Assembly (NCBI RefSeq): GCF_021155765.1
Contig: NC_060117.1
Location: forward strand, 5,608,001-5,672,000
Reading direction: 5' to 3'
DNA length: 64,000 bases
Origin: Diprion similis
Taxonomy: Eukaryota; Arthropoda; Insecta; Hymenoptera; Diprionidae
Shown in pieces: positions 36,708-56,342 of the stretch. Numbering within the stretch: position 1 is the first letter of the stretch; every line of letters starts with the position of its first letter. Under the pieces are notes generated by a model. That model was not told the DNA's origin, did not search any database, and was given only the letters and a program-made list of their open reading frames with translations. A program made the translations under genes and the position numbers.

Positions 36708-39572
36708 GAATGAAGAAGCAAAAAAAAAATTGTCGTAGTTCGACGAATTTTTCCTTGCAAGTTTATCCGTAACGAGAACGGTGTGAAAAAATAGGAAAAC
36801 TATAATATATGCTTTGGTTGATTTAACGAAAAAAAAAAACAAAAAAAAACTTGAACAAAATAAAGTGGCTGTCAAAATTTTTCCAGTTTCTTTGAAATTC
36901 TAAGGAGAGAATAAGCCGAGTCTCGAAGATTTTCTTACGTTAATAATTATTATTCCTCGGTGCATGTGTAATAAACTTGAAAATAAGCTGACCAAATAAA
37001 AGAAAAAGCTGTTTTTACTGCGAACAAAACATTAATAATTCTGAGTTTCTATTGTGTACCAGAGTAATTAGCGAAACGCCCGACGTACACAGCAATGCAC
37101 AAACATGGTATAAAGACATAACATTTTGGCGTACCTATACCATTGCTGTTTTATTAACGCTCAAAAAGACTGCGCAAACAGTGGAATTCATGTTGAGGAA
37201 AAAAATGATAACGTATAAATGATAATACGAGACAAGAAAAAAAGATCTGCAGGCTAACCGGTTAGATCTAAGACGATTTTTGGAATATTCAGAGTCACTG
37301 AAAATTGCGTGAACGAAGCAATAATCTGCACAATGAAATTAACCGCTGATGCTTGTAAACTCTTTCCCACTAAATACAGTCTAAAACTGGGCCAGACGTT
37401 GTAGCTATCCACAGAAAGAAAAATAATCAAAATCGGTTCAGTAGTTCTGGAGTTATAAGCGAACATGCGAGAGAAAATGTTTGTCAGGGTGACCAACTGT
37501 CTCTAACCTAAAAAATTTTGACAATTGTCAACTGAGCACAACTGCCACTGACGACTACCAAAATTTTTGAGGTTAGAGCACAGTTGGTCACCCTGACAAA
37601 CATTTTCTCTCGTATGTTCGCTTATATAACTCCAGAACTGTCAGTATAAACTCAAAAATTTTGACGATTGTGAACTAAGCATAATAGCCAGTGAGAACCG
37701 TTAAGATTTTTGAGGTTAGAGACAGTTGCTCTCGGTGTTTTGTACCCAAAACAGGAGTTGAGGATCTTAGATTTTTGCGAGTCTTTCACCTGTTTGTCAG
37801 AGTAGAATCCTCTGTCTAGGAAATTCATTCCGCTTAAATTGTGATGTTATCGATGTTAGTGTACATAATGACTAAACTTTGACCAAACAGCGGTGAACCG
37901 GAGCTTAAGCCAAAGCGCGCAACATGAAATTAAACAAAATGTCGACAAATTGTCGCGACAGTAGTACCACGATTATACGTAATATATACATAATATCTCG
38001 CTACTCGAGAGACTTATTCGAACGTAGTCTCACAGATCAAGGTATGATGGAGGTAGATATCTGTGAAGACTTGAACTCTGTGTAATCATGAGGCAACACT
38101 TTCAGATTTCAAAAGTATACACACACATAGACGATGATTAATTCCACGCGACTACACAAACGCGTGTGGTTAATTTTAACTAGAAAACGAAAAAAGATAG
38201 GTTATGTATAAAATATTTGAACGCTAAAGTCGAACTTTCAGATGAAAAAAACAATTCCGTGTGTCAAATTCCCCCAATAGAAACGCACTTTTCGACAGCT
38301 TGTCGACCAATTAATTGTCTCGCCGGTAATAAAAAAAAAAAAAAAAAAAAAACACCCTTTTAACACGCGGTTAAATATTCTTTTTTTTTTTTTTTTTTTT
38401 AGCCGTTCGTCGGCTCCGAGGTTTTTTAGTAAATCGTGAAAGATTGCTAGCACAGTTTATTTTCTCGTCCAATTTCTCACCACGTGAAATGACGGGTTGC
38501 ATAATATATATGCTCGATAACGGAATCGATATGAATTTTACACGTGATGATGAAAAAATTTTTGCAAACCGCAAATTCGGCGTTGGGGCGAAATCATAAC
38601 TGAACTATTCTTGTGTATAGTTATTCATTTATTTGCGCGTGAAATATAACGTTCGATGAATTGTGAGTTTGGGAATGTTGATCGCCACATATATATATAA
38701 CAGCAAAAATAGAATATATGGCAAGTGTGTCGACGGTGGCAATATTGATTTTCTGTTCTCGCTTCAATTTGCTTATTTACGTGTAATATACTTTACAAAT
38801 GGCTGTGATATAGTTATTTTTAATAATTCTAGTCGAGATATATTATTTACTCATTTTGAGCCATTTTTTAACCTACAAATGTAGATTATAGCTACTCGTC
38901 TTCTTTTTTTTTTTTTTTTTTGAGAATCTATTTAATTACGTTTCGTGAATCATTTACGACATCGAGTTTATTGCGCGTTTGTTTTCTCTTCAATTTTACA
39001 AATATCTTGTATAATTTTTTCTGAAATATTACACAAGTCTTTGGTGAGCTTTTATGCTGATTTTCAGACTTGAAACACCCTGAGTAAATATTCTGGACAT
39101 AATCCCTGTTATCGTCTATCTAGTAATGATCTACCGGTGTCGGTTCGCATGGAAGTGGAAAACTTTCTTGCAATCCAATTTTTTTTATCTACATTTCAGC
39201 AGTTAGTCCCTAGTCTAAAAATAACCATCATCACGCAACAGAAGACTATCTATATTATATTTGGATTATTTTTAATGCGCAAGACTTGAAAGGAAGTCGT
39301 ACGCTGTTTTGAAAGTGTCCAAATCTTGATATTAAAATTCTACTTACAGAAGTAAAAAGTTTTGCGCGAAATACTTTTCTAATATTTTTTTTTCTCTTTT
39401 TCTCTAATATTAATTTCCAATAAAAATTTTAGGCAAAAAAATCCAAGACTATTGTAAAAAAATATGGAATTTGATGGGGAATCAAGTGTTTCTCCTAAGA
39501 AATAGAGGCTACATGTCATCCTTAGTTTAGGTTATCTAACAAAGACGCATCGCATCTGTGTAAAAAAAAAAG
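35757..39572. other. Gene-free AT-rich stretch
   Basis: No coding exon recognised. Contents include a TA repeat (36044-36074), several poly(T)/poly(A) runs (for example 36680-36708, 38330-38352, 38382-38400), and a transposon-derived inverted repeat at about 37443-37640. Confidence 0.45.
37443..37640. repeat. Inverted repeat, transposon-derived
   Basis: GTTCTGGAGTTATAAGCGAA...TTTGTCAGGGTGACCAACTG (about 37443-37500) is repeated inverted at about 37577-37640 (CAGTTGGTCACCCTGACAAA...TATAACTCCAGAAC). A further partial copy of the core follows to about 37730. Upstream text such as ATCGGTTCAGTAGTTCTGGA is a common phrase in insect transposons. Family not determined. Confidence 0.7.
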
Positions 39573-40165
39573 TCTAAACTGGACAAAATTATTCACTGCC
39601 TTACAGAGTCGTAATGAAATAAGTCACGGATTAGGTAATATCTAGATACTTGACATTTTTTTTTTTGTATACAGTCAAACGATGTAATTGAAAAAAGAAA
39701 AAAAAGAAATATTTTTCGGATCAAACGTGTGAATGAAAAAAAAAAAACTGGACAAATTTATTCACCGCCTTACAGAGTTCTAATCAAGCGAAGCACGGAT
39801 GGTATCAAATTTTTGAGACACTCATCGACACTTTTCATACAGATAACTCGCTCTAGGCGGGAAAATTCAAACGTTTACAATTAAAAAAAAAAAAAAAAAA
39901 AAAAAAGGAAACAGAAATATTTTTCGAAAAAAAAAAACAAGTTTATTTTCATCCTTCGTTTACGTTAATTGAAAGAAACGGATCAAACGTGTGAAAGAAA
40001 AAAAAAAAAAAAAAAAAAAAATTTGGACAAAATTATCCACCCTCTTACAAAATTCAAATCAAGCGAAGCACGGATTGTATAAAATTTATTGAGACACTCA
40101 ACGACACTTTTTATACAGTTAATTCACGCTAGGCGGGAAATTCAAACGGTACAATTAAAAAAAAT
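39573..40165. repeat. Three diverged tandem units
   Basis: The segment TGGACAAA..TTATTCAC..CTTACA recurs at about 39578, 39749 and 40022. Copies 2 and 3 continue with AATCAAGCGAAGCACGGAT, GAGACACTCA and CTAGGCGGGAAA before A-rich spacers. Units 1 and 2 also share GGATCAAACGTGTGAA. Unit length varies (about 170-275 bp) because of poly(A) tracts. Confidence 0.8.
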
Positions 40166-40249
40166 GGAAAACTAACCGTATTTGGGAACGAAAAATTGAG
40201 GTTATGTCATCGAATGGATGAATAAATTGAATATACGCGAGCAGACAAG

Positions 40250-40530
40250 TTGAGGTATGAAAAGTCAGGGTGGATGTAAGAGGTCAGGTGCTGTTACCGG
40301 GCGTTGCATGGGTACACAGTATCAATTCTTGGACACCCTCAGGTGCGGAAACCTGGGACCGGCGGTCGGCGTGAGGCAATAGTTTCTCGGTTTGGCGCTT
40401 GCGCCGGCGGGTCGAAACGACTGGTATCGGACAACTTTGGTACACCACCTCTGCTAGTCGTACGACGGCCGTCGTTGAAGCTGCGGATGCGTCGATTTGA
40501 CGCGTCTTATCGCGCCGCGTAATCCGAACG
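40250..40530 (+). other. GC-richer island, possible exon or alternative promoter
   Basis: About 280 bp stand out in the surrounding AT-rich sequence, with several CpG-containing motifs. A possible internal exon runs from acceptor GAGGTCAG (ending at 40287-40288) to donor CTCAG|GTGCGG (40341/40342). It would continue the frame of the exon at 30874-30947 (… RCCYRALHGYTVSILGHPQ). Alternatively, an ATG at 40309 reads MGTQYQFLDTL before the same donor, or a 72-codon ORF runs 40304-40522. None matches a protein I know, so the exact function is open. Confidence 0.35.
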
Positions 40531-40704
40531 AGTCACGGTAGTAATAAAAACTCGTCGATCTAGTTGTTGAAAAAAAAAATGAAAAAATAAAAAAAAAAAA
40601 AATCAAACGGATTTACGTAATCAAATAACAAATAAATACAAAGGAAGAACTCGATTTTATCCGCAATAAACAACGTTCAGTGATAATTAATTACGATAGT
40701 AATA

Positions 40705-40737
<33 letters not shown>

Positions 40738-43198
40738 GAAGGTTAAAAACTAAAGAAAAAATAAAAAAAAAATAATTAGTGGATAAATAAAATAAAAAGA
40801 AACGTTTACTATACGGACAAAAAATTTTCCGATTTTTTTTTTTTTTTTTCTTCTTCTTATTCTTCTTCTTTAAAAGAAATAAATTGCTAAATTATGCGTA
40901 CCGTCTGTAATTACAGGTCGATTATTCCTCACTAATTGTAAGCGTAATTATCATGACTATGATGACAGTTAACGTATACATACAATGTAAGAGGATCAAA
41001 TGCGCGATTTGATTAATAAAGTATCGTAACTTTTTTTGTTCACAATTATAAAAATATATTTTTAATGCAGTTTGGTTGATTATTACATATATATATATAT
41101 ATATATATATACTTATCTATGTTGTGGGTGTAGAATTTTGGTAAACGAGTGTGAAAACGACAGTTTTATTAGTAATTAAAAATTGCAGCGCAATTATTAA
41201 ACGGCTATAATAAATAAACCCGGTTTTTTCTTATCGATGAAAACTGTTAACAAACAAGTGAAGTTACTTTTTTGTTTTTTTCGTATAATATTGTATAAAG
41301 GAAATTTACGAAGAGGAAGAGCATAAACGTTCATTCGAACGAGGTGAGTCGACTATAAAATTTTCATCACTCGATCACTTGCAGTTCATTTTTTATTCCA
41401 ATGACGTAAAAACAAACAATGGGAAAAAAAAAAAAAAAAATCATTTTTAAACGTTTTTCGAATACCGGAATTGTCCAGCAAATTGCAGACATTCAATCGG
41501 TGTTTTACCACAATTATCGTCTTTTTTTTTTTTCCCCCCTCTTCTTCTTGCTCCGCACGGCGATTCACTTAATTGCACGATTCAATTGATCGGAGTAAAT
41601 GCGGTGTGAGAGAAGAAATGGGAATGGAACGAAAATATTTTATAACAAACAGTTGAAGTGGTTCGAGGAAAATTCGCGAACTCGATTAATCGGATGAAAA
41701 GTAAACGAGCGAATGAATGAATGATTTTTAAGTTAACCGCGTGCGGTTATCCTCAATATTTAAGGGGACGTATTATGTGCTTTCGATCTTGGTGTTGTTC
41801 TGATATATATCGTTTTTACCACAAGATTTTAACACTCGGGGCGCGTCTCGCACGCCGTTTAAATACCCAACGCATTCGTGATAGTAATCTACATTGCTGT
41901 AGAGGAATTGGTGCGATCAAGCGGTTAATCGATGAAATAAAAGTTGCACGGATGTTCGATTTTAAAAGTCAGGCTGATGAACGAGGAGGTCAAAAGTATT
42001 ATATGGGACGGCTGAAAGGTTGTTAGAAGAATAGAAAAAAAAAATTGGAAAAATGAAATTTCTCGACACGAATGTGACGAAAACGATTATTTGACCAAAT
42101 TCTAATGATACAATTGGGTGAAAATTTTTCACTGTTTGGGGAAAAAAAAAAATTTGTAAATAAAAATTATATCGTTTCAAAATTGTCTTGTTTTGGTTTT
42201 GTTTTTCACTCTTTCAGTTTATGTTTTTTTTTTTTTTTTTTTCCATTCAATTATTATGGTTTTTGGACTTATTTTGCTCGCTGAAGAAATTCCGAAGAAA
42301 TTCTGAGACAATGTTTCGTGAAATGTGAGGTTAGAATTGGTAGAATTATAATTCGAAAGTTTTTTATTATACAAATATAGATTATATATATATAGATCAT
42401 TTCGCCAATTATTGGTACAAGTTGTACCGGGTTGTCAAAATTTTGAAAAATTGCATTCGCCTTTCGAAAGAAAGTAATAAAAACGATATTCATGATTTTT
42501 TTTTCTTGTTTTGCAAAGTTGTTTTGTATATGGTTTTTAAAATTATGGCAAATAAGTTAATTACGTGAAAAATAATCGGTAAAAAGGAAAAGTAAACAGA
42601 ATATTGTAAATTTCCTCGTACTTTATTTCTAATTTTAATTTTTGTCCCACGTAATTATGGAGAACTCAAGTTCTTTCGAGTCATTTTTCACGTAAAAAAA
42701 ACTCTGAATTTTTTGAAAAAAATTTTCTCAACAGTCTCAAATTGGATGTAAGAGCTGGAAAATTGATTTTTGGATTTGAAATTTGATTTTCGAGATGATA
42801 AATATGATAATAGATATTGGTTTATTTTTTTTTTTTTTTGTTGAAAAGTTCAAAGTCTTACGAAACAAAAACGTTTGAAAAGTTTTTTTCTATCTGTTAA
42901 GGTGAAAAAGATATATTGGGTTGAAAATTCCGTGATTTTGAATACTTTTGAATACTCAAAAACTACTGGCTGCAAAGAAAAAAAAATCAAAAAAAAATCA
43001 TGGATATCTTTTTTAGTGCTGTTTTTTGAAAAGCAAATTCAATTTTTCAAAATTTTGAAAATTTTGATGAGTAAAGACACATAATCAAGATTTATAATCG
43101 TTATTTATTAGCTAGTTACAAGTACAACTGGCAGTCTCATTAGTCATTTCACTTCTAGACAAGAGTAGTTTTGCACGATATTTATCGATTTCTACCGA
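40531..43198. other. Gene-free AT-rich stretch
   Basis: No coding exon recognised. It holds AAT and A-rich tracts (40560-40800), CTT-type tracts (40845-40870), a TA repeat (about 41090-41111) and poly(T) runs. Short ORFs on both strands look like chance. Confidence 0.45.
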
Positions 43199-43761
43199 TA
43201 TCGATAATTCGAGATCACAGGGTGGCCACACTCCTGGAAAATCTGGAAAACCTGGAAATTTTAGGGGATTTTTAATTTGGTGTAAAATGTCACTTTTAGA
43301 AATCATGGGAATTAGTAATGATTTTTTTAGGTAATCAGTCTATTCTACTTTTTTTCGTCGAGAAAACAAACTGACTTTTTTTTTTAGGTTAATATTTTTT
43401 AACCACATATAGAGTAAGTAAGCTGAATGATTTAGCTTTTTGTTACTCACTAGAACTGGTAAAATGTCAAAGAAAACTAAGTTTTAGCTCTTGGAAATAC
43501 TGGAAATTTTATAGAATTTTTTTTCCAAAAATTTGTGGCCACCCTGGATGAAAATATCGATATTTTTCATCGATTTTTACGTACTCGATATTCAGTAGTA
43601 TCGATACTTTTATTGCAATATCGATAAGAGTGTATCAATTGCGACTTGTTTTTTAATTTTTCATTTTTTCACTAGACATGTGTGCGATTTAATTTTTGTT
43701 AAATAACTTAACCTAAAGTATAGATTTACGGTTATTTTTCGGAGCAACGTATTTATCGATA
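43199..43761. promoter_or_regulatory. Cluster of five TATCGATA palindromes (DREF-type motifs)
   Basis: Exact TATCGATA occurs at 43199-43206, 43555-43562, 43599-43606, 43619-43626 and 43754-43761, plus several near matches (ATCGATTT). TATCGATA is the binding consensus of the insect factor DREF. A small hAT-like element sits between the first two. Whether it is a regulatory array or repeat-derived is unknown. Confidence 0.55.
43218..43546. mobile_element. Small hAT-like element with CAGGGTGGCCACA ends
   Basis: The 329-bp segment starts CAGGGTGGCCACA and ends TGTGGCCACCCTG, a 13-bp perfect terminal inverted repeat of hAT style. Sub-terminal CTGGAAAATCTGG / CTGGAAATTTT motifs recur at both ends. 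The flanking 8-mers (CGAGATCA / GATGAAAA) do not match, so the duplication is lost or the boundary differs. No coding capacity. Confidence 0.7.
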
Positions 43762-44450
43762 TTTTGAATATCGATTTTTTCAACGAATATCGTTCAACAC
43801 CAGACAATACTAAGTGTAAGCTGCTGACTGCGACGTTTCACGCTTACCAACTGTTCTTACATGAAAGTCCCTAGTCCTCAAGAAATTTTTGGTCGACCGT
43901 TTTTCGGAGTAAAATGTTGGAATGTTTTTTCTTTTTTTTTTGTTCAATTCCTCTATCTCTCTCTCTCTCTCTTTCCGTCTCTTGATTACAAGAAAATACT
44001 TGAAACGCGTGACGCGCGTTAAAATTGTTAGAACCTGGCAGAGTAGGAGTTAAGAGTTGCAGATGTAGCAACGGAAAGCGTGGTTCAATTGCGCGAAGGC
44101 TGCCAACCGCTCCTTGACGAAAAGATAAATAAACATCGTGACAAGTAAAGTAAGCTAAACGAAACAATTTCCGTCGAAGTTCATTATACAAAATCTGCAG
44201 TATAAAACAGACAAGCCTTTACTGTGCATACATTGTAAATTGAATATCAAGTGCTTTGTTTTATTTTCGTCGTTCTTTTTCTTTTTCTTTTTTTTTTCTT
44301 TTTTTTTTTTTTTACCGCAATGACTTGTTTCAAACTATCATTTCGTTGGAATATAATTTTATCCTTTGAGTCACAGTGCTAAGTTTATATATATATACGT
44401 TTATAGTCCTATTTTGAATACATTTTTTCGACATTCAATGAAATTTTCAA

Positions 44451-44960
44451 GATGGCGGATTCAATATGGCGGATAAAATTTTAAATTCGATCGAATCTGG
44501 AGAAAAAAAACTATATTCAGGGGGTTTTTGGGGTCGCTGATTACGAATCTGAAATCGGATTTAAAAAATTCAAAATGGTGGATCCGATATGGCGTACAAA
44601 ATTTTAAATTCGATCGAATCCGGTGAAAAAAACTCTATTGACCGGGTTTTTGGGGTCGCTGATTACGAATCTGAAATCGGATTTAAAAAATTCAAAATGG
44701 TGGATCCAATATGGCGGACAAAATTTTGAATTCGATCGAATCCGGAGAAAAAACTATATTCAGGGGGTTTTTGAGGTCGCTGATTACGAAATCTGAAATC
44801 AGATTTTAAAAATTCAATATGACGAATCCAATCAGCGACCCCGAAAACCCTTTCCATAGAGTTTTTTGAGCAGATTCGATCCATTTTGTAATTTTCTCCC
44901 GCCGTATTGGGTCCGCCATCTTCAAAATTTACAAAATCCAATTTCAGATTCGTAATCAGC
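44451..44960. repeat. Tandem repeat, about 122-bp unit, with inverted last unit
   Basis: Three head-to-tail units start near 44451, 44574 and 44697. Each has ATGGCGGAT/ATGGTGGATCC, AATTCGATCGAATC, a GGGTTTTTGGGGTCGCTGAT block and ATTACGAATCTGAAATCGGA. From about 44830 the pattern reverses (CAGCGACCCC ... GGGTCCGCCATCTT), so the array ends in an inverted, more diverged unit. Confidence 0.88.
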
Positions 44961-52499
<7,539 letters not shown>

Positions 52500-53410
52500 C
52501 GTGAATCTTGTGAAGTTTGTTGAAATTTTTCAAATTCTCTGAAATATTTTGAAGTTTATGAAATTTTTGAAAATTTGCTGAAATCTCTCAAAATGCACTG
52601 GAATCTTTTGAAATCCTTTGAAATCACGGAAATCTTTTGTAATCATTGAAATCTTCTGAAATCTCCTGGAATTCTCAGAAATCTCTTGAAGTCATTTACA
52701 ATCTTTTGAAATTCTTAGAAATCTTCTGGAGTCTCTTGAAATTTTATCAAAACCTTTGACATCTTTTGTAACCTTTTGTAATGTTTTAAATCTTCTGAAA
52801 TCTCCTAAAATCCTTAGGAATCTCTTGAAATCACTTGCCATCCTTTGACAAAGAGATCCTTGGAAATCTTCTGAAATCGTTTGAAATCCTTCGTGATCTC
52901 TTGAAATCTTTCGACGTCTTTGGAATATTTGAAATCCGTGAAAATCTTTTGAAATCCACTGAAATTATCTGAAATCTTTTGTAATCCTTTCAAATCATTT
53001 GAAATCTTTTTGAAATCTGGTGTAGTTTTTTTTAGATTTTCTCAAATCTCCTAAAGTCATTGGAAATCTCTTGAAATCACTTGAAATCCTCAGACAATAA
53101 GATCCTTAGAAACTCTTGAAATCGTCTGCAATTTTTTGTGATCTCTTGAAATCTCTTGAAGTCTTTGGAATATTTGAAATTCGTCAAAATATTTTGAAAT
53201 TATCTGAAATCTTTTGCAGTCCTTTGAAATTATTTGAAATCTTTTTGAAACCTTTTGAAATCCTTTAAAATCTTCTGAAATCATTTGAAAACGTCTGAAA
53301 TCTTTTGAAATTTAAAAAAAAACGGCTGCATCTTTTGAAAACTTCTGAAATATTGTTGAAATCTCTTGAAATTTTTTGAAATCCCTGAAATCTTTTGAAA
53401 TTAAATCCAC
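52500..53410. repeat. Diverged minisatellite built on TTTGAAATC
   Basis: For about 900 bp the word (CTTT)TGAAATC or a close variant recurs every 11-15 nt, with heavy divergence and variable spacing. On the minus strand part of it reads as an apparent 64-codon ORF (53090-53284) of repeated KRFQIIS-like words, which I regard as a by-product of the repeat. Confidence 0.85.
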
Positions 53411-54858
53411 GAGTGATCAACTCCTCGGTTAATTCACTCATTGAGAATCTGATTAATCAAAGATTTAGTTCAACGCGTTTGTTTCTTTTCACCAACCTTC
53501 GCAAATTTTCAAACCTTGTTACTTTTTGTTTTACACATTTTACAAGCATTATGATCCAAGTGAACCCGGATCAGGATGCGTCAGATGAATGAGCAAAAAA
53601 TATCGCGCGTCAAAAGTACTTTGTACCTATTTATTAGCGGAAAAAACGTGTATCCAACGCGTTGATGCAAAGTTGATGAAAATTTGAAATTTAAATATAC
53701 AAATGTGAATATTCTCCGTGTTTCTTCGACGATTTCAGCCACGTCTTACAAGTTCCGTAAATAATGAATAAGTCAGAAGTCCCTCCAGACGTTGCACATA
53801 ATACACATCATCTCACGTCTCATCTATACACCTGCAGCTGTATCAAGTTAAAAATGGCGGGAAAGTTCTCCGCTTTCAAATGTTCTTAAGAAAAAAAATT
53901 TCACTCACACTGTCGAAACAAATTTTTATCCATTATATTATAGTTTATAGAAACTTGTAAATTGAATTTGAAACTAGTTACAATTAAGGTTTACATATAT
54001 ATATATTTAATTGCTTGATATTTTCGTTTCAATGAGATATTTCTTTTTTTTTTAATAATTCTTATTCCTCCGTTTATACTAGCATTGCAGTAGTAACAAA
54101 AAATCTGTTATTTTTAGTTTATAGTGAATATATTTTCTAGAACAATAAAAAGTATAACATTTTTCGTTGAAATGAAAATCTTGAAAAGATCACGATCGAT
54201 CACATTTCGGCATGGGCAAGGGGGTAGGGGGCTCTCAAGCAATAATAACGTATATTTTTTTTGTGGATTTGCCAAATTTGAAGGCAATCTGTTGAATACT
54301 TTTTTTTAGATATCGTGCACACCAGTTGCAAAAAGCTGTTTCGAGAAAAACCCGTTTAAACGGTATTTTTGGGAATAGATAAAATATGAATAAATCCACA
54401 CATTAAATTTCGCATTGATCCGTTGTATAGTTTCTTCGCCAGAAAATTAGAAAAAAGTGATAAATTTATCGAAAAAAAAACAAAAAAAACAAAAAAAAGA
54501 GAAAATCCTCCGCTTAAGGGGACCTCCAAAAACCTGATGGCCGGTCACGAGGGGGGGAGGGAGAGAAAGAGGTTTAAAATGTGCTAAAACGGAATCACGT
54601 GATTAATTGACGATCCCTTTAGGTATAAGAAGATCGAGAATCGACGTTTGTCGTGAAGTTAAAGAAGGTGTAAATTACACTCTGGTTACGTATGTACATA
54701 CGTATCACTCCGTGTAACAATTTTCTCCGTAGTATGCAGAGTGCATATTGTATACTCGACGTGCAGTTTGCATCTGCACAGTCGGGTTGAAGTGTATTGT
54801 TCGGCGAATATGCCACGCGGATGGAAAATTGCGGAGGACAGGAAGGCGTGTGTAATTC

Positions 54859-54897
<39 letters not shown>

Positions 54898-55207
54898 TGC
54901 GGTACAAGTGCACGGATAGAATGGAGGATGAGAAACGAGAAACGGATGCGTTAATAATTGTTCGTAATTGCGTTGGTCTAACAATTCGCCTTTGAAAACG
55001 AATTCCTGTTAGAAGAGTATAATGCTCTGCTTATAATAGATAGACGTAAGGGGTACATACATACGTTACAATCGTGACGTGACGTAATAACAGCCAACGA
55101 GTCAAGGTAAAAGGTTGTCTAACTGTCGTGTCAGGGGGAATCTGGAAAACCGGTAATCGTCGGTAATTGTCGGTAATTGTATCCATCGGTAAAAAAGTGA
55201 TGATGGG

Positions 55208-55238
<31 letters not shown>

Positions 55239-56342
55239 TTTCTTTTTTCTTCTCTTTACAAATCGTTTTCAAACTTCAGCTTCACGATTAGGGAATTCTG
55301 TTGGACTAACTTGGTAGATTTTTTATCATCTGTGTGAAAACGAAGCAATGATGTATGTGGTTTTTAGATCCAAATTTTTATATATTCATGGTGCGAGATT
55401 TCGGAAGTTTTTGGCAACAAAAACTGGCCAATATTACTAGTAAGTTTTGGGGAGAAAAAAAAAAATTCAGGGAATTGTGAATTTTTTCAAAGGAATAAGT
55501 CTCCGGGACTTTGTTTGAGCATGATTGTCTCACCACCATGGTGGTTTGGTATGGAAAACGTACAGTTTTCTCCACCAATTCTGCGGAAATGGATTTGCAA
55601 TATTTTTTAATCAAATGTCGATCACGTCTAAACCGATATCCTCCCCCCCCCCCCTCTCCATATGCATGCCTGAATTTCATCTGATGATGCTGCTGCTGCT
55701 GCTGTTGTTAATCTGATTACTAATGCTTTATGGAATAGTTTCGCATACCGGGCGGACGCGTATTTAATTGGGACAATTTACTGCAGAGTATTTTGCGCTT
55801 CGCGAATTAAGGGACTTCGATGCACTGAACCATCCTGGAGAGAGAGAGAAATTCCAAACCCAAGGACTCTTTCCATGGTCAGTTGATTCCAGACGATTCA
55901 AGTGCATCAATTGCTACACGCACAGCTCTGATGATAAACAAGTTTTGCAGTTTATTAGGAAATTGCTTTCGCGGATTAGGGGGACTGACTCGATTAAATT
56001 GGGAATGTAATTAGCGGGACGGCTACTGGTCGGTCAATCATTTCATGATGGATGCCGGGTCTGGAAATACTGGAAGACTTTATCGGGTGATAGGACCTGA
56101 AGGACGAAGGACGAAGGACGAAGGAATCGGGAGCAGCAGTCTTCTCAACTCGAATGCAGACTTGATCGATAACCGTATTCTGCTAAAACGAGGCCTGTTG
56201 TGTTGTTACGGGAATTACAAAGAACCGCCTCTGGCCAAGCGAGTCTGGCCCTTTTCACGATTCGTTATCATCATCTCTCGAGGCATCGCTGTAGAAACCG
56301 CAATCCAATATGGAGGCTCTTGAGTAACCAATGTACGCATAT
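53411..56342. other. Gene-free stretch with a transposon remnant and CAG repeat
   Basis: No convincing exon. About 54215-54540 resembles the centre of the Tourist-like family (G-rich start, GAGAAAAACCCGTTTAAA, ATCCGTTGTATAGTTT). A CAG repeat lies at 54861-54896, a CGGTAATTGT-type repeat at 55141-55175, a CTG run near 55687-55703 and GGACGAA repeats near 56100-56122. Confidence 0.45.
54861..54896. repeat. (CAG)12 trinucleotide repeat
   Basis: Twelve uninterrupted CAG units. They sit in an 84-codon plus-strand ORF (54741-54995; polyglutamine) and a minus-strand ORF (polyalanine). There are no convincing splice sites or conserved flanking residues, so coding status is undecided. Confidence 0.9.

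Noticed and set aside
54741-54995. Polyglutamine ORF over the CAG repeat
   Set aside because: No supporting splice sites or conserved flanks; kept only as a repeat.
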